Positions 52,921-61,451 of a DNA stretch of 64,000 nucleotides are shown here, piece after piece. The stretch comes from an uncultured Acidobacteriota bacterium (GTDB lineage Bacteria; Acidobacteriota; CAIWXX01). Position numbers and translations under genes: made by a program. Under the pieces are notes generated by a model, which saw nothing but the letters and a program-made list of their open reading frames with translations, had not been told where the DNA came from and searched no databases. How positions within the stretch are numbered: the first letter of the stretch is position 1; each line of letters begins with the position of its first letter. The stretch lies in NCBI GenBank assembly GCA_903916735.1, contig CAIWXX010000137.1, positions 62,001-126,000 on the forward strand, read 5' to 3'.

Positions 52921-53326
52921 ATTTTTGTCTCATTTTGTGAATGCATGTGTACCTCTGTTGGGATGGTCGAATATAAAACGCGCAAAAGGCCCCTTCGAGA
53001 GAACAGCGTAAATGCTCTCTCGCGCACGCTTATTCACCCTCCTTTGCCTGCCAGTATATAACAGGATAGAGGCTTGTCAAGTTGAGGTACTGGTTTCAAT
53101 ACGTTGGTAGACACATTGAGCAATACGCAACTTGTGTTCTGGAGACCCAGCATAACTTCTATGATCCTCCGGGCGACAGCCATGCCTTGCCGTCGGCTAA
53201 GCTCGCTGATGAGCCTTCCATTGAATGCTCTGCACGCACCTCTACATTTCGATAGAAGGCTTGAGAGAACACACGCCACTGGAATCCAAGGCGTGTCCGG
53301 CCCGGATTTGGTGCGATTTTTTTCAT
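52921..53326. other. Divergent intergenic region between porin and btuB
   Basis: About 400 nt. A ~110-codon frame runs over part of it on the minus strand but has no ribosome-binding site or recognisable motif, so I call it non-coding. Promoters for both directions should lie at its two ends. Confidence 0.4.
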
Positions 53327-53354
53327 TTGACATTCGCTTGGATATTAGTAAAGT
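53327..53354 (+). promoter_or_regulatory. Promoter of the cobalamin riboswitch transcript
   Basis: Consensus TTGACA (53327-53332), 16-nt spacer, TAAAGT (53349-53354). Placed about 30 nt before the riboswitch begins. Confidence 0.55.
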
Positions 53355-53384
53355 GGAAGAGCACGACATTGCACGGGAGGATAA

Positions 53385-53567
53385 TCAGAAGGTACTGAAA
53401 TCAGTTCAATGATCGCGATCGGCGAAGGGAAGTCCGTCGAAGCGGACGCTGCCCCGCAACTGTAAGCGGTGATGAAAGCTGCAGAAAGCCACTGTTCACC
53501 GGAAGGGTGAATGGGAAGGCGCAGCGAGTAAGAAGACCCGTGAGCCAGGAGACCTGCCGGAAGCAAT
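53385..53567 (+). ncRNA. Cobalamin (AdoCbl) riboswitch
   Basis: The conserved core elements appear in order: GGCGAAGGGAAGTCCG, GCTGCCCCGCAACTGTAAGC, AAAGCCACTG, GGGAAGGCG, and the B12 box GAGCCAGGAGACCTGCC (53542-53559). The RNA binds cobalamin and here precedes a transcription terminator. B12 would therefore switch off the btuB-like receptor downstream. It is on the opposite strand from eutBC, so it does not control the lyase directly. Confidence 0.95.
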
Positions 53568-53596
53568 GAAAAATCCTTCGAGGGTGGGGTGATAAT

Positions 53597-53627
53597 GGCC
53601 CAGTCCCACGAGGGATGGGGCCTTTTT
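53597..53627 (+). terminator. Riboswitch expression-platform terminator
   Basis: GGCCC-AG-TCCC-ACGA-GGGA-TG-GGGCC followed by five T. The segment GGGTGGGG at 53582-53589 could pair with the TCCCAC arm as an antiterminator. It gives premature termination when cobalamin is bound. Confidence 0.85.
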
Positions 53628-53744
53628 ATTTAAGTACAAAATGATGATCAGTGGGAGCAGTGATCAGGGATTCGAGTTCCGTTACCGATACGCCTTTGCC
53701 GGCCTCTGCATAGCCATCCAATGAGAAAAACGCATTACCATTTT

Positions 53745-53935
53745 TTCATAGCCGCCGTCACGGCGGCCTTGTTCTCCTCGACGGACAGCCCATGAGCGCC
53801 CGCTCACGGATCGATATCGCCGTCGAAAATGGATCGGTGATCATCGTTTCGCATGACATACGTTTCCTAAATAAAATCTGTAAGGCTCTCTACCAACTCG
53901 GGGACGGCGCCCTCCGGGGAATGCATACGACCTGA
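53745..53935 (+). pseudogene. ABC-F ATPase C-terminal remnant in the btuB leader
   Basis: One frame reads RHGGLVLLDGQPMSARSR, then ENGSVIIVSHDIRFLNKICK and YQLGDGAL, stopping at 53935. This is the Walker B to H-loop end of an ABC-F protein (normal LLDEPTNHLD...SHDR.FL), with a short deletion in Walker B. It is only the last ~60 residues and lies between the riboswitch terminator and btuB. It has no start or ribosome-binding site of its own. Confidence 0.7.
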
Positions 53936-53962
53936 GGTGACAAGAGAAAGGAGCACGACACC

Positions 53963-55951
53963 ATGAAAACATTTCCTGTTCTCGTTCTCATCGTCGGATC
54001 CACCCTTTCAGCAGCCGATGAAGAACAGGTTCAGATCCCGAAGCCATCCGTGGAGGTACAAGTGGTGGCATCCCGGCTTTCCGGCCACACAGTCGATGCA
54101 GACAAAGTCCCTGTCGCTTCGGTTGTCATCACACGTGAGGAGATCGAAAAGAGCGCAGCCACAACCGTGGCGGATATACTCGCTGAGCAACCTGAAGTCG
54201 TTGCCTATGATCTGGCAGGCAACGGAAAAGAAGCCGTCCTCGATCTCCGGGGGTTCAATGAAGGAAGAGCCGCCGCTATTTTTCTGGACGACGTCCGGAT
54301 CAACGAGCCCGATGATAACCGGACTCTACTTTCCCAGATCCCTCTTGAGTGGGTCGATCGGATAGAAATCTTCAAAGGAGCCTCATCGAGTGTACTGGGA
54401 GGCGGGGCTTTATCGGGCGCAATCCGCATCTACTCCACCCGCGACGAAGGGAACCGGGTCAAATTGACGGGAGGATCGTACTCGAGCGGCAGGATGGCTG
54501 CAGAACACAACCAGTCTGTTTCATTCGGCAAAATCAGCATTGGCGCCGGATACGATCGCAGCGACGGATTCCGCGAAAACAGCGAATCCCGTCAAGGATG
54601 GCTACGCACGGGATTACATCGTTCCTTCGGGTCGGGCACAATGGGTCTTGCCTATTCCTATTCCTCATCACGTTTCGGATTGCCCAGTGCGCTGACAGCC
54701 GCTGAATTGGAACAGGATCGATACGCATCACCTTACAACAAAGTCGATGAAGATTCCTTCAAAACGCATCTTTTTTCAGCCGATTTTCAGGTGGCCCGGA
54801 AAGCGACGCTTTTCAGTGGGAATGCCTTTTTACGAAGCAACGGGGCGGATGCTCTGACCACCGGCCGGTATGCGCAGATGTATGGAGGGTTCGCCACTCA
54901 AGCTCGCAATACAAGCGGCGGAACGACTCTGCAAATGAGCACCCCGATCATCAATGACCAGACGACTCTCACCGCCGGCACCGAACTCTCATGGATCAAG
55001 CTGGATGCGGACGGATTCTATACAGATGTCACCGGTAAGAGGACAGGGCCGGCATCATCCACCAAGACAACTGAAAACTGGCAGGCGGCTTTCGCACAAA
55101 TCGAAACCACATTGATGGACCGCGTAAGCATTTTCGCGAGCGGCCGATACGATTGGCAATCGATCGATTTCGATGACATCATGACGAAATACTCGGCGGC
55201 TCGCACCTTCGACAAGGGGACGTTCAAGGCGGGGACTAGCTTTTCATGGGACTCTTATTCAACCTCATTCGTGTCCTATTCAACTGCATTCCAAACTCCA
55301 ACCATACTGGATCTTTTCGCGTACCCCCTTTTCGGAAGCAATCCGGACCTGCGACCCTCGATCGCCCGAACTCTGGAAGTCGGGCAGCGCTTCAAGCAGA
55401 AGCATCTTTCATTCGAAATCTCCGTTTTTGATATGAAGGTCACGGACGAGGTCATTTATGTGATGACGGACCCCATCCATTTCATCGGGCGCAACGAAAA
55501 CGCCGGGCAGAGCCTTCGACACGGACTGGACGTGTCATTCGTCGGACGACCACGGGCAGGGACAACACTGCAGGCCAGTTGCAGCTACATCACCGCCCGT
55601 TTCGATGCCGGCGAATATGCCGGGAACGACTTGACCATGATCCCGAAACTGAAATTCAATTTCGGCGCTTCACATGATCTCACATCACAACTGCGGCTCA
55701 GCAGCCAGATTGTGTGCACGGGCGCACAGTATGTGATCAGCGACGAATCCAACACACTCTTGAAACTCCCGGCCTACTGGCGGGCCGATCTCCGGGCGCG
55801 CTATTCAGTCCGGAAATGGGCCGTGGAAGGGGCGATCCGCAATCTCACGAACAACAAATATTCAACGAGGGCGATTACCGACGGCTTTATGACTTACTTC
55901 ACTCCTGCCGCCGGAATCAACGCCGAAGTGGCCGTCAACTATCAATTCTGA
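53963..55951 (+). CDS. btuB: TonB-dependent outer-membrane receptor, BtuB-like
   Basis: A 662-aa protein with a signal peptide (MKTFPVLVLIVGSTLSAADE). The N-terminal region PSVEVQVVASRLSG leads into the plug (SVVITREEIEKSAATTVADI, GKEAVLDLRGFNEGRAAAIF, VDRIEIFKGASSSVLGGGAL). The 22-strand barrel ends INAEVAVNYQF. ATG 53963 follows GAGAAAGGAG. Cobalamin is the likely ligand because a cobalamin riboswitch and its terminator are directly upstream. Together with the BtuF/C/D-like genes on the other strand this provides a complete B12 uptake route. Confidence 0.9.
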   Translation: MKTFPVLVLIVGSTLSAADEEQVQIPKPSVEVQVVASRLSGHTVDADKVPVASVVITREEIEKSAATTVADILAEQPEVVAYDLAGNGKEAVLDLRGFNEGRAAAIFLDDVRINEPDDNRTLLSQIPLEWVDRIEIFKGASSSVLGGGALSGAIRIYSTRDEGNRVKLTGGSYSSGRMAAEHNQSVSFGKISIGAGYDRSDGFRENSESRQGWLRTGLHRSFGSGTMGLAYSYSSSRFGLPSALTAAELEQDRYASPYNKVDEDSFKTHLFSADFQVARKATLFSGNAFLRSNGADALTTGRYAQMYGGFATQARNTSGGTTLQMSTPIINDQTTLTAGTELSWIKLDADGFYTDVTGKRTGPASSTKTTENWQAAFAQIETTLMDRVSIFASGRYDWQSIDFDDIMTKYSAARTFDKGTFKAGTSFSWDSYSTSFVSYSTAFQTPTILDLFAYPLFGSNPDLRPSIARTLEVGQRFKQKHLSFEISVFDMKVTDEVIYVMTDPIHFIGRNENAGQSLRHGLDVSFVGRPRAGTTLQASCSYITARFDAGEYAGNDLTMIPKLKFNFGASHDLTSQLRLSSQIVCTGAQYVISDESNTLLKLPAYWRADLRARYSVRKWAVEGAIRNLTNNKYSTRAITDGFMTYFTPAAGINAEVAVNYQF

Positions 55952-56517
55952 GGCTTGTAGAAAAGGGGAAAGAGAGTAGAGGGCTTGATCTGAATTCCTC
56001 GGTTTTTTATCCGACTTATCTTGCGCCAGTGCACTAACTCTGATAAAATCCCTTGCAAATGGCCGGCCAGGGGACTCCGAGATCGGAATTGGGGAAGGTA
56101 TCACCTTGGGTCTTCAATAAGCTTTTGAGCATCTAACTTTGAGTGAAGGAAAAATGGGAATGAGTAATGTTGGGTGCATTCGTAAGAAACTAAAATCCAG
56201 CACGGAGGGACTGAGACACGGAGAGAAAAATCCTGATCATAAGCAGGGTTTGCACCAAGTCTTCTCCGGCGTATGCCCCATAGGGCAGGAGGCGACTTCG
56301 CTCTCATTGTTCATGGCGAAGTTTGCGAGAGGGAGGGAGCCTTCGGCGAGGCGGCTTCAGCACCCATTGTTTTCGTCTTTTCGCAGCTACATCACAGCAA
56401 TAGAGAGAGCCGGCAAGGGCTTCTTTCAGCCCAGACCCCGATCCTTTGACGGATTCAACGAACGGTGACGGACTTTACATAATTTTTAATGACACATTAT
56501 TAAGAAGGAGGTGTTGT
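55952..56517. other. Intergenic stretch between btuB and the AOR gene
   Basis: 566 nt with a frame open into the AOR start but no conserved protein sequence, strong terminator or promoter I can name. The GGAGGTGTTGT just before 56518 is the AOR ribosome-binding site. Confidence 0.4.
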
Positions 56518-58254
56518 ATGGACAAGATTTTGAGGATTGACATGGGCGCCGATGGAGGGCCCAAAATTACTGAAACACCACTTGGCGATTACGCCGGACT
56601 GGGCGGACGGGCCATGACGACAACCGTTGTGTCGCGGGAAGTCCCGCCGCTTTGCCACCCCCTGAGCGCAGAAAACAAACTGGTCATTGCGCCCGGCCTT
56701 CTGAGCGGAACGATTGCTGCCATGTCCGGCAGGCTCTCCGTCGGCTGCAAAAGCCCTCTCACAGGCGGGATCAAAGAGTCGAACTCCGGAGGCCAGGCGG
56801 CGCAAGTGCTTGCTCGACTCGGCTACGCCGCAATCATTCTTGAAGGCAAGCCCAAAACCGATGATATTTATAAAATACTCATTGACAAAAACGGCGTCAA
56901 AATTGTTATCGACAACAGCCTTAAGATGCTTCCGAATTACGACCTTGTTACAAAAATAAGATCGGAATTCGGTGACAAGATTGCCTGCATGTCTATCGGG
57001 CCCGCCGGCGAGATGATGATGAACATTGCTTCAATCGCCTGCACCGACATGGAACTCCGCCCAACCCGGCATGCAGGCCGTGGCGGTGTTGGAGCGGTCA
57101 TGGGCTCAAAAAGGGTCAAGGCGATCGTTCTCGACGATTCGGGCATGCCGATGCGCACACCAAAAGATCCCGTGAAATTCAAAGCTGCCAACAAGGTATT
57201 TACCGAGGGACTCCTGAAGCACCCGGTTACCGGACAGGCGCTTCCAGCATACGGTACAAATGTGTTGACCAATATTCTCAACGAGGCCGGAGGATATCCG
57301 ACAAACAATTTTAAAGAGGGCCGCTTTGCAGGCGCTGCGAAAATCAGCGGCGAGGCCCAAGCCGAGCTCGAAGTCAAGCGGGGAGGCCTTGCGACGCATG
57401 GCTGTCATCGCGGCTGTGTCATCCGCTGCTCCGGTATCTATAACGATAAGGACGGCCATTTCCTTTCCAAACAGCCTGAATACGAGACGGTCTGGTCACA
57501 TGGCGGCCACTGCGGCATCGACGATCTTGATTCCATTGCCATGCTCGATTTTCTCGATGACAATTACGGTGTTGACACCATTGAAATGGGCGTCACTATT
57601 GGAGTTGCAATGGATGCAGGTCTCGCCAAGTTTGGCGATGCCGAGGCGGCTATCAATCTTGTGAAAGAAGTGGGCAAAGGCTCACCTCTTGGCCGCATCC
57701 TCGGCAGCGGCGCAGGGGTTACAGGCAGGGTGTATGGTGTCGAACGCGTTCCCGTGGTCAAGAACCAAGCGATGCCTGCCTACGATCCGCGGGCGGTGAA
57801 AGGAATCGGGGTCACCTATGCCACGTCGACCATGGGAGCTGACCACACTGCCGGATACTGTATCGCAACCAACATCCTCAAGGTCGGCGGCTTTGTCGAT
57901 CCGCTCAAGCCAGAAGGGCAAATTGAGCTTTCGCGCAATCTCCAGATCGCAACTGCGGCGATTGACTCCACTGGCATGTGCCTCTTTATAGCATTTGCGA
58001 TTCTCGATCAGCCTGAGACATTCCAGGCCCTTCTCGACCTGCTCAATTCTTTTTATGGTCTGAGTCTCACCGGCGATAGCGTTGTAGAACTCGGTAAAAA
58101 GGTGCTCAGCACGGAGCGGGATTTTAATACCCGGGCCGGGTTTACCGCGATGCACGACCGTCTGCCCCGGTATTTTTCTACCGAACCCGTCGCACCGCAT
58201 AACGTAACATTCGGCGTTAAGGACGAGGACCTCGATAAGGTATTCGCCTGGTAA
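56518..58254 (+). CDS. aor: Aldehyde:ferredoxin oxidoreductase (tungsten type)
   Basis: A 578-aa enzyme oxidising aldehydes to acids and reducing ferredoxin. The N-terminal domain has MDKILRIDMGADGG and the pterin-binding GYAAIILEGKP. The cluster and pterin-binding region has THGCHRGCVIRCSGIY (about residues 296-311) with the C-x3-C-x3-C pattern. The C-terminal DSTGMCLFIAFAILDQ supplies the last Cys. I chose ATG 56518, behind AAGGAGGTG, rather than the upstream in-frame ATG. A MoaD-like gene and a radical SAM gene nearby fit cofactor supply. It could oxidise acetaldehyde from the ethanolamine lyase, an inference from neighbourhood only. Confidence 0.93.
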   Translation: MDKILRIDMGADGGPKITETPLGDYAGLGGRAMTTTVVSREVPPLCHPLSAENKLVIAPGLLSGTIAAMSGRLSVGCKSPLTGGIKESNSGGQAAQVLARLGYAAIILEGKPKTDDIYKILIDKNGVKIVIDNSLKMLPNYDLVTKIRSEFGDKIACMSIGPAGEMMMNIASIACTDMELRPTRHAGRGGVGAVMGSKRVKAIVLDDSGMPMRTPKDPVKFKAANKVFTEGLLKHPVTGQALPAYGTNVLTNILNEAGGYPTNNFKEGRFAGAAKISGEAQAELEVKRGGLATHGCHRGCVIRCSGIYNDKDGHFLSKQPEYETVWSHGGHCGIDDLDSIAMLDFLDDNYGVDTIEMGVTIGVAMDAGLAKFGDAEAAINLVKEVGKGSPLGRILGSGAGVTGRVYGVERVPVVKNQAMPAYDPRAVKGIGVTYATSTMGADHTAGYCIATNILKVGGFVDPLKPEGQIELSRNLQIATAAIDSTGMCLFIAFAILDQPETFQALLDLLNSFYGLSLTGDSVVELGKKVLSTERDFNTRAGFTAMHDRLPRYFSTEPVAPHNVTFGVKDEDLDKVFAW

Positions 58255-58384
58255 CATCATGAACGAGAGAAGGGAGAGGACCCGGGTCGGTCTCTCCCTT
58301 CATTAAAACCGGATCGTTTTGTGGAAATGCGCCCGATTCCTCGATGCCGATTTCTAAGAGGATCGCCCGAGCGATAGCAGCACC

Positions 58385-59020
58385 GTGCCGGAGAGAAAAT
58401 TAAATCCCCTCATCCTCTCCTTTTCCATGGAGGAGTTTCCTGCCTCACTGGTTTCTCAGATCGCTCAAGACGGCATTTTCTTAGAGGCGCGGGCCGGTTG
58501 CTCACTGAGGGCTTTCCTTTCCGGGGAATGCTGTATATCTCCCGAATATATAGACAATAGGATCAGCACCATCTTTCTTGACAGCAGCCCCGTTGACGAT
58601 ATTGATTCAGCCATGATCAAGGATGGGTCGATCATCGCTCTTTCCGCTGCAATGCCGGGATTGGTTGGTGCGGCAATGAGACGCGGAGGCGCCTATGCGG
58701 CCATCAGGAGTTCCATTACCCATGCGGAAAAAGAGGAGTACTGCCGTCAGGGAACTGTGATCGTCCGTTTGAAGCTTTTCAATATGGTATTGAAGGAGCT
58801 CGGGCCGGGCTTTTTCGAAAAGGGCGTTTATGTGAAATGCCATGACCTTGCCCGCTCTCTTGCAGAGCAAACGGATGATTTTTGGGAAAAGTGCAAGGAG
58901 CTCATCATCAACGGTGAACAGATCGAATGCCTGAGATTGCGGCGAGGGCATTACGATTTTAACTGCGAAACGGCACTGTTGACAATAACGGTTTCAGGCC
59001 TCTCTCATACTGTTCCCTGA
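58385..59020 (+). CDS. Unknown protein in the AOR operon
   Basis: A 211-aa cytoplasmic protein without membrane helices. GTG 58385 is the first start; ATG 58429 is an alternative and neither has a strong ribosome site. DDIDSAMIKDGSIIALSAAM and GLVGAAMRRGGAYAAIRSSI look like a conserved core. The second half is helical (VIVRLKLFNMVLKELGPGF, EQTDDFWEKCKEL). I do not recognise the family. It lies between the AOR gene and a MoaD-like gene, which points to tungstopterin assembly or AOR maturation. Confidence 0.7.
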   Translation: MPERKLNPLILSFSMEEFPASLVSQIAQDGIFLEARAGCSLRAFLSGECCISPEYIDNRISTIFLDSSPVDDIDSAMIKDGSIIALSAAMPGLVGAAMRRGGAYAAIRSSITHAEKEEYCRQGTVIVRLKLFNMVLKELGPGFFEKGVYVKCHDLARSLAEQTDDFWEKCKELIINGEQIECLRLRRGHYDFNCETALLTITVSGLSHTVP

Positions 59021-59062
59021 TCGCAAAATGAGTGACCTATGCTTCAGACATGGGGGCGAGAT

Positions 59063-59287
59063 ATGCAGATAACGATTAAGCTGTTTGCAATGCTGAAAAA
59101 CGGACGGTTCGACAGCGCACAACGGGAATGTCCTGACAACACGACAATCCAGGATATCTTAAATGGCCTCGCCATTCCCGTCAGCGAGGCTGCTATTATT
59201 TTTGTCAATGGACGCCATGCGAACCCTGAGGACGACCTTCATCATGCAGACACGGTTTCGATTTTTCCTCCTATCGGCGGAGGGTAA
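59063..59287 (+). CDS. MoaD/ThiS-like small sulfur carrier
   Basis: A 74-aa ubiquitin-fold protein: MQITIKLFAMLKNG at the start, NTTIQDILNGLAIPVSEA in the middle, VSIFPPIGGG at the end. The C-terminal Gly-Gly is where sulfur is carried as a thiocarboxylate for molybdopterin (tungstopterin) synthesis. ATG 59063 follows GGGGCGAGAT; the ORF opens 8 codons earlier without support. Such a MoaD is a common AOR neighbour. No E1-like MoeB or MoaE is in the window. Confidence 0.9.
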   Translation: MQITIKLFAMLKNGRFDSAQRECPDNTTIQDILNGLAIPVSEAAIIFVNGRHANPEDDLHHADTVSIFPPIGGG

Positions 59288-59474
59288 CATGGAACACCTG
59301 CGGCATTTTCTGCCGGCCCATGCCTTCGGCAATCTTGTGCATCAGAGCGTTCTTGCGGACAGAAGAAACCCCGATTGTCAGATAGACGATAATGCCGATC
59401 GTGCCCTCCTTCTTCTTTCTGAAAGTTGAGTTCTTTCTGAGAACATCGCAGCAGATTCCGCGAACCTCTTTCAT
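59271..59474 (-). CDS. Possible small protein following the radical SAM gene
   Basis: A 67-codon frame on the minus strand starting 27 nt after the radical SAM stop, behind a weak CAGGAAT. The product begins MKEVRGICCDVLRKNSTF and includes GTIGIIVYLTIGVSSVRKNA and KMPQVFHVTLRR, basic with one hydrophobic stretch. Its 3' end overlaps the MoaD 3' end by 17 nt. No family is recognised. The codon pattern is reasonable but the overlap is a warning. Confidence 0.35.
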   Translation of the reverse strand: MKEVRGICCDVLRKNSTFRKKKEGTIGIIVYLTIGVSSVRKNALMHKIAEGMGRQKMPQVFHVTLRR

Positions 59475-59501
59475 GATTCCTGATGCTTTGTACTATCTTT
59501 T

Positions 59502-60836
59502 CTACCGAAGACACTGAAACAAACCCGTGCACCAAAGGCATGCGGCACATGGGACCGTGCTGATATAACAGTCCTGTTCGAAATCTTCGAACTGTACATA
59601 GTCACACAATGCAACATTGCAGTCATAACAGAAGGGAAAGTCATATCTGAGAACGGCATTCCGAAAAGAGCTGAAGCGTTCGCTGTTCCAGATGGATTGA
59701 ATGTTCTGGTCCATCAGATTGCCAAATGAATGAGGCTTAACGAACTTTTCCACGCCTCCGAGGTAACAGCGATAACTGTGCCAGAGGAAGTAACACGGAT
59801 GCACATTGCCGTCCCATGATATGAAGGCCCCGCCTTCTTCGATGAATTCGCAGCGCCGCGTCCGAGTTGGCACCATAGCCGGCAAATGCAATTCGATCCC
59901 CTTCCGGCCGGCGATCTCCTCAGCTTCCGCAAATGCTTCTTTAACTTGCTGGATCATCGGTGCATTGAGCCGGGGCAGGTTCTTGGCATTCAGAAGAATA
60001 CCCTGCGCCCATGCATCTGCAGTCATCTGCTTGACGTAGTCGACAATGCGATCCTCATCGGGTGTTCTGTGGTATTTCATGAAAACCTCGAAATACCGCC
60101 CGATATCAACGCCATCTGCTGCAGCCTTGGCCTTCCAATCCTGAAAGATCTGCAGCGGCACGTCTGTGTTGATATCGAAGGCAACATTGTCTGTCATTTC
60201 CTTATTATATGGAAGCATATGGGTCACAATGATAAATCCTAATTTTTTTCGTGCAGCCCACTGTACAAGCTGCGGAAGCTCATGCACATTGTTCTGCATT
60301 ACCACAAACTCGACACCGATCGATATATGTCGCCCATAGTGGCGCATTGCATCGTGCAACGATGCAACAGCCGTCTCGATAGCCTCCTGATTTCCGCCAA
60401 GACGCAACGTTTGAAAGATATCTTCTGAAACAGCGTCTGATGATATGCAGATGCGATCGACTCCTGCCCTGAGCAGCGACCTGGAGCGCTTCCGGTCTAG
60501 CAGGTGGCCGTTAGTCTGGAAGCCTATCAATCCTGCAGCCGGCATAGTGTTCTTTGCCTTCTCGATGAATCGCTCCAGATGCGGATGTAATAAGGGTTCG
60601 CCGATACCGTTCAGGATCAATGCGTCAAGCTGAGGGAAAGCAGGCGCAAGGCGCGCAAAGGTCTTATCGCTCATGTCTCCCTCGACGATTCCGTTCCCCG
60701 GCGACTGCTTGATGCACATCGGACAATGCAAATTGCAGCGCGTTGTCACCTCAACAAAAAGTTTCGAAGGATACTGGCGGCGCGTCGGATGCCCTGCAGC
60801 ATTGTCTATCAACTGTTCACTATTGTTCACATTCAT
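59502..60836 (-). CDS. Radical SAM/SPASM protein, AOR cofactor-modifying type
   Basis: A 444-aa protein. The radical SAM motif VTTRCNLHCPMCIKQ (CxxxCxxC) is at about residues 31-45, followed by LILNGIGEPLLHPHLERF and GFQTNGHLLD. A C-terminal SPASM-like auxiliary cluster region has RRCEFIEEGGAFISWDGNVH, PCYF, YDFPFCYDCNVALCD and a final CAACLWC. Proteins of this kind are routinely found beside tungsten AOR genes and annotated as cofactor-modifying. ATG 60836 lacks a strong ribosome site. It is convergent with the AOR-MoaD genes, so it is a separate transcript. Confidence 0.85.
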   Translation of the reverse strand: MNVNNSEQLIDNAAGHPTRRQYPSKLFVEVTTRCNLHCPMCIKQSPGNGIVEGDMSDKTFARLAPAFPQLDALILNGIGEPLLHPHLERFIEKAKNTMPAAGLIGFQTNGHLLDRKRSRSLLRAGVDRICISSDAVSEDIFQTLRLGGNQEAIETAVASLHDAMRHYGRHISIGVEFVVMQNNVHELPQLVQWAARKKLGFIIVTHMLPYNKEMTDNVAFDINTDVPLQIFQDWKAKAAADGVDIGRYFEVFMKYHRTPDEDRIVDYVKQMTADAWAQGILLNAKNLPRLNAPMIQQVKEAFAEAEEIAGRKGIELHLPAMVPTRTRRCEFIEEGGAFISWDGNVHPCYFLWHSYRCYLGGVEKFVKPHSFGNLMDQNIQSIWNSERFSSFRNAVLRYDFPFCYDCNVALCDYVQFEDFEQDCYISTVPCAACLWCTGLFQCLR

Positions 60837-61451
60837 CGTGGTGCTTTTAATGGTGATGACATCCTGTCTGTACCGGTAGAGGAGGCCGAGAGTAGATGCC
60901 GATTACGATCTGGATCATCATTTTGGCGGATGTCCCAATGGGCAAGCGCATGTTCGAATGTGGCGTGGATGCGATGCGCCGCCTCAATTGACCGCCCTGC
61001 AGCCTGCACACGCGCCGAAAATGCCGGCACGCCTTGGCCGAAAAAGATCGGGAATCCAGTTTTTTTTCCGGATCGCGCCTGGCAATAGGAACGTGGTTTT
61101 CGGGATGTTAATATCCGAACCGATCGAGGGGGCAAATACCACCAACGAAGACGACATTCCGTCCCATTTGGACTACCGGTTGTCCAAATGGCGAGGGGAT
61201 GCTGCATCGGCTGGACGGCCCGAGTCCCAAACATGCCGAAAAGATAGAATGCCAGGGGCGATGTGTCAAGTTTTCCTGCGTTTTTCAGGTGTGGGGGGAA
61301 GGGCGCACCTCGGGCCTGTGGCCTCGGGAGAGTGTGGGCCGTGTACCCCGTGTGGGCCCACATGTCATAGCAGTTGGCCGGGCCGGAGTCATGCTCTGAA
61401 GAGCCGAGCGACAGGCGGAGGGTATTGTGCTGGGAACTGAAGGACATCTAA
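60837..61451. other. Intergenic stretch with a strong palindrome
   Basis: 615 nt without a convincing gene: long frames exist on both strands but give no protein-like sequence and lack ribosome sites. The one clear structure is the palindrome at 61165-61190. Confidence 0.45.
61165..61190. promoter_or_regulatory. 26-bp near-perfect palindrome
   Basis: CATTTGGAC-TACCGGTT-GTCCAAATG: perfect 9-bp arms whose spacer itself centres on palindromic ACCGGT, so only one base pair is unpaired. It lies about 330 nt upstream of the radical SAM start and 260 nt upstream of the methyltransferase remnant. Likely a dimer-binding operator. Confidence 0.55.

Noticed and set aside
53034-53369. 111-codon minus-strand frame upstream of the riboswitch
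   Set aside because: No ribosome site, no recognisable motif, and it runs over the riboswitch promoter region.
60833-61447. Long overlapping frames on both strands
   Set aside because: Product composition is unlike proteins (Pro/Arg/Ser runs), no start signals, and it overlaps the radical SAM start.
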